Positions 5,740 to 11,906 of a DNA stretch of 11,906 nucleotides are shown piece by piece. The notes under the pieces are model-generated. The model was not told the origin of the DNA. It was given only the letters and a program-made list of their open reading frames with translations, and did not search any database. The position numbers and the translations under genes are program-made. This DNA comes from Candidatus Delongbacteria bacterium (GTDB lineage Bacteria > UBA4055): contig JAKLPX010000177.1 of assembly GCA_022013635.1 (NCBI GenBank), forward strand, positions 1-11,906, read 5' to 3'. How positions within the stretch are numbered: position 1 is the stretch's first letter; every line of letters starts with the position of its first letter.

Positions 5740-6081
5740 ATGGAAGGTTACGATTTAGCAAAGAGAATTACCGAATTAGCCCTTGAAAAAAATGGTATGG
5801 ACATTTCAATCGTTGACTTAAACGGCATAACTTCAAGCTTTGATTACTTTGTGATCATAACCGGCTCGGTTGACCAGCATGTCAGAGCATTGTCAGATCA
5901 TATCAGAAAAGAATTATCCAGAGAAGGTGTCAAACCGATAGGATACGAGGGGCAGTCAAATTTAAGATGGGTTTTATTGGATTTCGTTGATGTAATAGTC
6001 CATGTTTTTGACCCGGAAACGAGAGATTTTTACAAGCTTGAAACTATTTGGAAAGATGCAAAAATCGAAAGGGTGGAGTAG
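5740..6081 (+). CDS. rsfS: Ribosomal silencing factor RsfS (iojap/DUF143)
   Basis: RsfS binds ribosomal protein uL14 on the large subunit and blocks subunit joining, lowering translation in starved cells. The 113 residues cover the whole domain: DISIVDLNGITSSFDYFVII at about 21-40 and TGSVDQHVRALSDHI, then YEGQSNLRWVLLDFVDVIVHVF and ETRDFYKLETIWKDA at the end, all family hallmarks. The start is fixed by AGGAG at 5731-5735, whose first base is the last base of the cdsA stop. coaX follows after three bases, so this gene is part of the same transcript. Confidence 0.95.
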   Translation: MEGYDLAKRITELALEKNGMDISIVDLNGITSSFDYFVIITGSVDQHVRALSDHIRKELSREGVKPIGYEGQSNLRWVLLDFVDVIVHVFDPETRDFYKLETIWKDAKIERVE

Positions 6082-6084
6082 CGT

Positions 6085-6807
6085 ATGTCAATAATTATAG
6101 ATATCGGCAATACTTCGACAAAACTATATAAAATTGCAGGCGGTAAAATTATTGAATCGTCTTTATTTGAAGAAAGCTTTTTGGATGAACTTACCGACAA
6201 ATCTAAAAATACCGATATAGCAATAGCATCAGTCGTTCCAAAAATAACTGCTGAAATTACGGAAATAATCAAAAAACATACCGGAATAGAACCTCTGATC
6301 ATAAAACATGAGCACTACAAACATTTGAAAAGTAAATACTATAACATTAAAGAATTGGGTATAGACAGGCTTTGCAATATAGCTTATGCAATTAAAAATT
6401 ATCAGAAAAATGTTGTTGTTATAGATTTAGGATCTGCCGTCACTTTTGATGTAATTAATGGAAAAGGCGAGTTCGATGGCGGAATGATACTCCCAGGAAT
6501 CAAACTACAGTATAAATCTTTAGCCGGAAGCACTGCTTTACTGCCTGATTTGGCTTATAAAATCAATGAGCTTTTCATCGGGAGATCAACTGAAGAATGT
6601 ATCCGATCCGGCGTTCAGAACGGAATAGCAGGAGTCTGCAACGACTTCGTAAAAGAAATTACCGATCGTTTTACTACAAAAATTCATGTGGTCATGTCTG
6701 GAGGGGATGCGGAATTTATCGGAAAATTAGTTGACTTCGACCATAAGATCGAAACGCATACAGTTCCTTTGGGAGCCTATATAATAAGTCAAATGGTCAG
6801 ACATTAA
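6085..6807 (+). CDS. coaX: Type III pantothenate kinase
   Basis: CoaX phosphorylates pantothenate, the first step of CoA synthesis, and uses the ASKHA fold. The 240-residue protein shows the phosphate-1 motif DIGNT (6-10), ELGIDRLCN (90-98) with the catalytic Asp94 and Arg95, the phosphate-2 motif DLGSAVTFD (114-122) and GGMILPG (132-138), then TEECIRSGVQNG. In most family members the phosphate-2 motif reads DxGTAxT, so Ser replaces the usual Thr here, a mild change. The stop and the next start share one base (TAATG), which indicates coupled translation with the following gene. Confidence 0.93.
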   Translation: MSIIIDIGNTSTKLYKIAGGKIIESSLFEESFLDELTDKSKNTDIAIASVVPKITAEITEIIKKHTGIEPLIIKHEHYKHLKSKYYNIKELGIDRLCNIAYAIKNYQKNVVVIDLGSAVTFDVINGKGEFDGGMILPGIKLQYKSLAGSTALLPDLAYKINELFIGRSTEECIRSGVQNGIAGVCNDFVKEITDRFTTKIHVVMSGGDAEFIGKLVDFDHKIETHTVPLGAYIISQMVRH

Positions 6808-8174
6808 TGAAAACCGTCCTATTCTTCATATTTCTGCTGATTTTCGGATCAGGTCTCAGTTCGCAGACATTACTGAAGATAAATAGTGCCGATCTTCTAA
6901 AGCAGAATCCGTTCGGAGGAAAGATCATATACGGAAATGTTGATATTGAATACGATATTTATCGCGTAAAATGCGACAGCGCAGTAATAAATAAAGATAT
7001 GACCAACGCCAGGCTTTACAGAAATATTCAGTTCAGCGACACTTCGAGAACTATCAGATGCAACAGCGCTACATTGTCAAAAACTCCCAACGGAAAATTA
7101 GCCTTTTTGACCGGTAATATCAGATTAACCGAAAAGGACTTTTTCATTACCGGAAAAGAAGCTGTCATGAACGAAATAAACAATAAAGTTACGGTAAGTG
7201 ATTCCGTTGTTGCCAAATATTATAAATTCCCATCAATTTTATTTTGTTCTGAACTGGAGTACGATATAAAAAATAATATTATCGGATCAGGGTCGGTTGA
7301 CAGTGTTCTTTATATTGATTCTTTAAGATTTTACAAGCTTTTCACGAGATACTTTTCTTATAGCCTAGAATCCAAATCTCTAAGCTTTAATAACAAATTC
7401 GAACTGGAATCTCATGAGTTTGCGACGCCTTTAGATTTTTATAATCAAATTGATCCCGCAAGAATTTCTCAAATCGTAAAAAAGTACGATATAATCAAAG
7501 ACAGCTTTTTTTCTGCAAACAAAGGTAATTTTAATTTTAACATTTTAGAAATGGAAACTATCGGCAAGTGCTCGTTTTATCAGATTGACAGGATTAAGCA
7601 GGACACTGTTTTTTTCTCTTCCGATAAAATTCTATATTCAGACGCGAAACAAATTGGGGTTGCCGAAGGAAATGTAAAAATAAAAAAAGATAAACTGAAT
7701 ATTATATCCGAGCTGGCGAAATATTATTACGAAGATCAAAGAATTAAGTTTTTACAAAAACCGGTCATAAAATATGAAAATCATGAAATCACCGGAGATT
7801 CGATTAGACTATTGGTGGAAGATTCTGATTTTTACCCCAAAGAAGCGGACATTTACGGCGATCCTTTTTATAAATCAGTTCCTGACGAAAATTTTCCGAA
7901 TGAAATAAATATTTTAAAAGGAAAACTGATGAATATTCGGTTTTTAAATAAAGAAATTTCAAAAATAATTGTTTCAAAAGAAGCGAAAGGTTTGTATTTT
8001 ATCAGAGGGGATAAAAATAAAAACAGCGAAGCATCAAATTATCTCTTGGGCGATAAGATCGGAATCAGCTTCAAGGACGGAGACATTGACAGTGCTTCCA
8101 TCGAAGGCGGCTGCGAGGGGATATATTATCCGGACAAACTAAAACAAAATGCTTTAAAAGAAATGAAGAAATAA
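6807..8174 (+). CDS. OstA/LptA-like periplasmic LPS-transport protein
   Basis: The 455-residue protein starts with a signal peptide (about residues 1-20, MKTVLFFIFLLIFGSG then SQT). The rest is beta-rich with recurring strand pairs typical of the OstA/LptA fold. A first block lies at about 35-145 (KIIYGNVDIEYD, CDSAVINKD, FLTGNIRLTEKD, VMNEINNKVTVSDSV) and a second at about 255-355 (VFFSSDKILYSD, AEGNVKIKKD, KFLQKPVIKYENHEITGDSI). LptA-type jellyrolls form the bridge that carries LPS across the periplasm. It is far longer than E. coli LptA and more like the long OstA-like proteins of Bacteroidota. Placement immediately before lptB supports the role. I have not given a gene symbol because an LptC- or LptD-related role is also possible. 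Confidence 0.8.
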   Translation: MKTVLFFIFLLIFGSGLSSQTLLKINSADLLKQNPFGGKIIYGNVDIEYDIYRVKCDSAVINKDMTNARLYRNIQFSDTSRTIRCNSATLSKTPNGKLAFLTGNIRLTEKDFFITGKEAVMNEINNKVTVSDSVVAKYYKFPSILFCSELEYDIKNNIIGSGSVDSVLYIDSLRFYKLFTRYFSYSLESKSLSFNNKFELESHEFATPLDFYNQIDPARISQIVKKYDIIKDSFFSANKGNFNFNILEMETIGKCSFYQIDRIKQDTVFFSSDKILYSDAKQIGVAEGNVKIKKDKLNIISELAKYYYEDQRIKFLQKPVIKYENHEITGDSIRLLVEDSDFYPKEADIYGDPFYKSVPDENFPNEINILKGKLMNIRFLNKEISKIIVSKEAKGLYFIRGDKNKNSEASNYLLGDKIGISFKDGDIDSASIEGGCEGIYYPDKLKQNALKEMKK

Positions 8175-8177
8175 ACT

Positions 8178-8927
8178 ATGGAACAAATTTTGAAAGCCGA
8201 AGGGCTGAAAAAACTATACGGAAAGAAAGAGGTTGTTAAATCAGTCTCTATTGAGCTTAAAAAAGGCGAAATCGTCGGACTTTTGGGACCGAACGGCGCA
8301 GGTAAGACCACAACTTTTTATATGCTTACCGGTATGATTAAACCTAACGGCGGGAAAGTATTTTTAAATGGTATAGATGTTGCTAAAATGCCTATGTACA
8401 AGAGAGCAAGAAACGGACTGGGATATCTTCCCCAGGAAGCTTCGGTTTTCAGAAAGCTTTCCGTAGAAGATAATATCATGGCAATACTTCAGAGGGTTGA
8501 AAGAAAAGGGAAAAAAAGACTTGAAAGGCTCGAAGAGCTGTTAGACGAACTTAAAATAAAGCATATCAGAAAAAGTATGGGCTATTCATTGAGCGGAGGA
8601 GAGCGAAGAAGAGTTGAAATTACACGATCATTGGTAACTAATCCTGATTTTATTCTTTTAGACGAACCGTTTGCAGGCGTTGATCCCGTAACGATAGAGT
8701 CCATACAGGCGATAGTGTTAAGCTTGAAGAAAAAAGGTATCGGAGTTCTCATAACGGATCATAATGTTTATGAAACTTTGAAAATCACAGACAGAGCATA
8801 TATTCTTTTTGACGGCAAAATTATGATCGAAGGATCTTCAGAATTTTTGGCAAATGATCCTAACGCCAAAAAAATGTATCTCGGTAAAAATTTTAAATTA
8901 CATCGTCCTGAAACAGAAATGGGGTAA
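8178..8927 (+). CDS. lptB: LPS export ABC transporter ATP-binding protein
   Basis: LptB is the cytoplasmic ATPase of the LptB2FG complex that extracts LPS from the inner membrane. All ABC motifs are intact in 249 residues: Walker A GPNGAGKTT (37-45), Q-loop LPQEAS (Gln86), signature LSGGE (138-142), Walker B ILLDEP with catalytic Glu163, D-loop AGVD, and switch His195 (ITDHN). The arrangement SLSGGERRRVEITRSL and FAGVDP is characteristic of LptB among ABC proteins. It begins three bases after the OstA-like gene and ends four bases before rpoN. The membrane partners LptF and LptG are not in the window. Confidence 0.95.
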   Translation: MEQILKAEGLKKLYGKKEVVKSVSIELKKGEIVGLLGPNGAGKTTTFYMLTGMIKPNGGKVFLNGIDVAKMPMYKRARNGLGYLPQEASVFRKLSVEDNIMAILQRVERKGKKRLERLEELLDELKIKHIRKSMGYSLSGGERRRVEITRSLVTNPDFILLDEPFAGVDPVTIESIQAIVLSLKKKGIGVLITDHNVYETLKITDRAYILFDGKIMIEGSSEFLANDPNAKKMYLGKNFKLHRPETEMG

Positions 8928-8931
8928 AATT

Positions 8932-10341
8932 ATGATTAGACAAACTTTAAAAACAAATATGAAGCTTGAAAACAAGCTTGAACCGGCAGTCATATTAAGA
9001 TCCGCTCTGCTTGAACTTCCCATGCTTCAACTGGAAGAAAGGATCAAAGAAGAACTTGAAGAAAATCCTTTTTTGGAATCGGGCGACGGCATTGAGACAG
9101 ATAACGGCGAAGAGCTTCAAAAAGAAAAGGAAAATGAGAAAAATGAAAATGAATTTATTGAGCTTGTAAAAACATTTTCCGATTACGACAACGAATATTC
9201 AGATTCATATCAGGACGAAGGTGACGAAAGAGAATATCAGCAAGCTTATACGAGAACTTTAAGGGATTCTTTGTACGAACAGGTTAGTGAAACTTTTCTT
9301 TCTGAAACCGAGACCGATATAGCGACTTATATTATTGATAATCTTGATGAGGACGGATTTTTCAGGGTTGATATCGAATTGGTTAAATCGGAATTCAAGA
9401 AAATTCCCGAAAAAACTATCATAAGAGTTTTAAAAAATATCCAGAGATTTGAGCCTATCGGAATTGCATCAAGAGATACGAGAGAATGCCTTATTGTTCA
9501 ATTGCGTTCGCGGGATTTATATCTTGAGGATACTTATATAGTTTTGAAAGATTATTACGATGATTTATTCAATAAAAGATATTCGACTATTATGAAAAGA
9601 ACAGGCATTTCCAAAGAACAGATGCAAGAGATAATCGAAGAAATCAGATCTTTAAACCCAAAACCCGGCTCCTCAAAAATAACAGAACTTTGGGAGAATT
9701 CAGATGAAGGCAATATGTCTATTACTCCAGATTTTATTGTCAAAGAGGTTGACGGAAAATTTGAAGTTATTTTAAATAATGCCTCGGTGCCTAATCTTTT
9801 TATTAACAAACAGTTCGAGCAAATTTACTTATCGAATAATCCGAAAGCAGGCGCAAAAGATTATGTTAAGAAAAAAATAGAATCGGCAAAATGGTTCGTC
9901 AGCGCTGTTAACCAAAGAAGAGCTACTTTAAAAAAAGTTATGGAATCAATCATCAAACTGCAGAATGATTTTTTCCTTTTTGGACCTGACCGAATCAAAC
10001 CGATGATACTTAAAGATGTGGCCGAAGATATTGAAATGGACATAGCTACAATTTCAAGAGCCGCAAAGGACAAATTCGTTGATACGGATTTCGGCATATT
10101 CGATATTAAATATTTCTTTACCGAAAGATCTTCAAAATCAGATGGAGAAGATATTTCCACTAGAATAATAAGGGAAAGAATCAGGGAAATTATCACTTTT
10201 GAAGACAAGAGAAAACCGCTGTCCGATCAATTTATTTCAGATATGCTTGCAGAAGATGGATTTACCGCGGCGAGAAGAACTGTGCAAAAATATCGTGAAG
10301 AATTAAATTATCCTCCGGCAAGACTCAGAAAAGAGTTGTAA
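8932..10341 (+). CDS. rpoN: RNA polymerase sigma-54 factor
   Basis: RpoN directs polymerase to -24/-12 promoters and needs AAA+ enhancer-binding activators. I choose the ATG at 8932 (469 residues): the frame is open upstream to 8854, but that part overlaps lptB and is unlike RpoN, while Met-Ile-Arg-Gln-Thr begins a typical Region I. Region I (about 1-50) ends in RIKEELEENPFLE. Region II (about 51-105) is acidic, rich in Glu and Asp. The core-binding region follows, with a FEPIGIASRDTRECL segment and the LNPKPG motif. The C-terminal DNA-binding part has PLSDQFISDML and the RpoN box ARRTVQKYRE (447-456). Region I is poor in Gln: the usual LTPQLQQAI pattern reads LEPAVILRSALLELP. lptB next to rpoN is a widely conserved neighbourhood. 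Confidence 0.95.
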   Translation: MIRQTLKTNMKLENKLEPAVILRSALLELPMLQLEERIKEELEENPFLESGDGIETDNGEELQKEKENEKNENEFIELVKTFSDYDNEYSDSYQDEGDEREYQQAYTRTLRDSLYEQVSETFLSETETDIATYIIDNLDEDGFFRVDIELVKSEFKKIPEKTIIRVLKNIQRFEPIGIASRDTRECLIVQLRSRDLYLEDTYIVLKDYYDDLFNKRYSTIMKRTGISKEQMQEIIEEIRSLNPKPGSSKITELWENSDEGNMSITPDFIVKEVDGKFEVILNNASVPNLFINKQFEQIYLSNNPKAGAKDYVKKKIESAKWFVSAVNQRRATLKKVMESIIKLQNDFFLFGPDRIKPMILKDVAEDIEMDIATISRAAKDKFVDTDFGIFDIKYFFTERSSKSDGEDISTRIIRERIREIITFEDKRKPLSDQFISDMLAEDGFTAARRTVQKYREELNYPPARLRKEL

Positions 10342-10345
10342 TACG

Positions 10346-10369
10346 AAAAAAGTACCGCTTCAATACTTT
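10346..10369. terminator. Weak bidirectional terminator candidate between convergent rpoN and fabG
   Basis: The 32-base gap between the two convergent stop codons contains AAAGTA (10349-10354) and TACTTT (10364-10369) around a 9-base loop, with an A-run on the left flank. The stem is short and AT-rich, so stability is low, but the position is where a shared terminator is needed. Confidence 0.3.
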
Positions 10370-10373
10370 ATAT

Positions 10374-11120
10374 TTAGCCCTGCATTACCATGCCGCCGTC
10401 AACATTAAGGACTTGTCCTGTAATGTACTCGGCCATGTCAGATGCCAAAAATACTGCTGCATTAGCTACATCTTTAGGATACCCTAAATTTCCTAACGGG
10501 ATCAGTTTTGTAAGGCTCTCTTTTGCCTGATCCGATAATTTATCAGTCATTTCCGAAACGATGAAGCCGGGCGCGATAGCGTTTACTCTTACCCCTCTTG
10601 AACCGAGTTCTTTTGCAGTAGTTTTGGTCATGCCGATAACCCCGGCTTTTGAGGCGGAGTAGTTTATTTGACCCGCATTACCCATCTCGCCGACTACGGA
10701 AGTTATATTTATAATCCTGCCGGATCTTTGCTTCATCATCGGTCTGGTAACTGCTTTAGTGCAGTTGAAAACACCTTTGAGATTAATGTTAATGACAAGA
10801 TCCCATTCCTGATCTGACATTCTCATGATAAGATTGTCTCTTGTGATGCCGGCATTATTTACCAAAATATCTATTTTACCGAATTTTTCGATGGTCTGAC
10901 TTATAAGATTCTCTACTTCATCATATTTTGAAACATCGGCTTTTACGGCCATAGTTTCAGTATTGAATTTGTTTTTTATTTCAAGCGCGGTACCGTCAGC
11001 CAGGTCCTGTAAAATATCTGAAATTACGACCTTTGCTCCGTTTGATGCGTATTCTTCGGCTATCGCTTTTCCAATACCTCTTGCCGAACCGGTAATTACT
11101 GCAACTTTGTCTTTTAACAT
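10374..11120 (-). CDS. fabG: 3-oxoacyl-[acyl-carrier-protein] reductase
   Basis: FabG reduces 3-oxoacyl-ACP to 3-hydroxyacyl-ACP with NADPH in the fatty-acid elongation cycle. The 248-residue protein is a classical short-chain dehydrogenase: cofactor motif TGSARGIG (10-17), NNAG (88-91), and the catalytic tetrad Asn113, Ser141, Tyr154 and Lys158 (YSASK), each displaced by about three from E. coli FabG. Arg14 after TGSA and the NNAGITRDNLIMRM segment are typical of true FabG. It ends in GQVLNVDGGMVM. The start is fixed by GGAG ten bases upstream, which overlaps the fabD stop codon (TAGGAG), so the two genes are translated in tandem. Confidence 0.96.
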   Translation of the reverse strand: MLKDKVAVITGSARGIGKAIAEEYASNGAKVVISDILQDLADGTALEIKNKFNTETMAVKADVSKYDEVENLISQTIEKFGKIDILVNNAGITRDNLIMRMSDQEWDLVININLKGVFNCTKAVTRPMMKQRSGRIINITSVVGEMGNAGQINYSASKAGVIGMTKTTAKELGSRGVRVNAIAPGFIVSEMTDKLSDQAKESLTKLIPLGNLGYPKDVANAAVFLASDMAEYITGQVLNVDGGMVMQG

Positions 11121-11129
11121 AATATTCTC

Positions 11130-11906
11130 CTATAAAGCTATATTATTTAATTCTTCAAGGTTCTGAACGCCAAGGAATTTCACTTCTTTGGATATTCTTT
11201 TGCCTAAACTCTGAAGAACATTACCGGGACCTACTTCAATAAAAGTATCCACTCCTTCATTTATCATGGTTTCAATGGTTTCAGACCATTTTACCGGAGC
11301 AGTAACTTGTTCAACAAGTAATTTTTTAAGCTCATTTTTATCATCGCATACTCTAGCTGTGACATTAGGAACTACACTTATTTTCGGGTCATAGAATGAG
11401 ACAGACTTAAGTTTATCTGTCAAAGGCTGAACTGCCGACTGCATTAAAGGAGAGTGAAACGCGCCGCTGACGACAAGCTCTTTGACAATTTTAGCGCCTT
11501 TGGTTTTTGCGATTTCCATTCCCTTTTTAACGCCATCAATCGAACCTGAAATAACCGTTTGACCGGGAGAATTAAAATTTGCTGCCTGAACAATTCCTGC
11601 AGAGGATGCTTCTCTGCATGCTTCAATAACTAAATTATCATCGCCGATTCCGACGATTGCTGCCATAGTTCCGGGATTTTCTTCTCCTGCTTTCTGCATT
11701 TCCGCGCCTCTGAGTTTTACTACTTCCAGCGCATCCTCGAATGACATGACTCCGGCGCAAACCAAAGCGGAATATTCTCCAAGGCTGTGACCTGCAGTTA
11801 TTACAGGTTTTATACCTTTCTCTTCTAGGAGTTTATTGATAATAACAGACAGAACAAAAATCGCAGGTTGAGTGATCTTAGTTTGTTTAAGCTCTTCGAT
11901 CGGACC
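11130..11906 (-). CDS. fabD: Malonyl-CoA:ACP transacylase, 5' end outside window
   Basis: FabD moves malonyl groups from CoA to acyl carrier protein for fatty-acid synthesis. The frame is open to the right edge of the window, so the gene is cut there; 258 residues remain of about 310. The missing N-terminal part would hold the GQGxQ motif. Present are QPAIFVLS, the nucleophile elbow GHSLGEYSAL (Ser41 of the fragment), the LRG Arg that binds the malonyl carboxylate (about residue 66), NFNSPGQTVISG, and the catalytic His in GAFHSPLM (residue 151). A TTG inside the gene at 11763-11765 is not the start: the GHSLG motif lies upstream of it. Nine bases separate its stop codon from the fabG start. 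Confidence 0.96.
   Translation of the reverse strand, partial: GPIEELKQTKITQPAIFVLSVIINKLLEEKGIKPVITAGHSLGEYSALVCAGVMSFEDALEVVKLRGAEMQKAGEENPGTMAAIVGIGDDNLVIEACREASSAGIVQAANFNSPGQTVISGSIDGVKKGMEIAKTKGAKIVKELVVSGAFHSPLMQSAVQPLTDKLKSVSFYDPKISVVPNVTARVCDDKNELKKLLVEQVTAPVKWSETIETMINEGVDTFIEVGPGNVLQSLGKRISKEVKFLGVQNLEELNNIAL

Noticed and set aside
8854..8931. Upstream in-frame extension of rpoN from an ATG at 8854
   Set aside because: It lies within the lptB coding region and its residues do not resemble RpoN; the ATG at 8932 gives a typical Region I start and a four-base gap after lptB.
9555..10208. Long - strand reading frames opposite rpoN
   Set aside because: They are shadows of a well-supported gene, with low-complexity Ser/Ile-rich translations and no recognisable motifs.
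11763..11765. TTG as the start of fabD
   Set aside because: The frame stays open to the window edge and the nucleophile motif GHSLGEYSAL is upstream of the TTG, so the gene is simply cut by the window.

Overview
This is a bacterial chromosome segment, AT-rich, from a diderm. LPS-transport genes, sigma-54, an iojap factor and type III pantothenate kinase place it in a LPS-making lineage. At least one promoter has the Bacteroidota form TTTG-N19-TAnnTTTG. I infer a member of the FCB superphylum (Bacteroidota, Ignavibacteria or a related candidate phylum). Finer placement cannot be made from the window alone.

The window has two very different halves. Bases 1 to about 3410 are an accessory, decaying stretch. 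It holds a truncated HEPN-domain fragment, a cyclase-family gene that lost the middle of its coding region including the metal-binding motif, and the antisense C-terminal tail of a histidine kinase. Next comes an intact HipBA toxin-antitoxin module with three repeated dyads in its promoter region. It is followed by an RluA-type pseudouridine synthase reduced to its two ends, a Cys-containing unidentified remnant with an internal stop, and the wreck of a second cyclase-family gene. hipBA is the only clearly complete genetic unit in this corridor.

Bases 3446 to 10341 are a compact, co-directional, housekeeping cluster on the + strand: a secreted cyclophilin-type prolyl isomerase, a membrane-anchored three-PASTA protein, cdsA, rsfS, coaX, a signal-peptide-bearing OstA/LptA-like protein, lptB and rpoN. 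From cdsA onward the genes are separated by a few bases or overlap by one base. Together they cover envelope biogenesis (phospholipid precursor, LPS transport, probable periplasmic folding and peptidoglycan sensing), ribosome silencing, CoA synthesis and alternative sigma-factor transcription.

From 10374 to the right edge a convergent fatty-acid pair, fabD then fabG, is read on the - strand. fabD is cut by the window edge. I see no tRNA, rRNA, CRISPR array or insertion sequence. The main points of interest are the gene-graveyard around hipBA, the three ATGA-N4-TCAT dyads before hipB, and the pattern of genes whose centres are lost while both ends remain.
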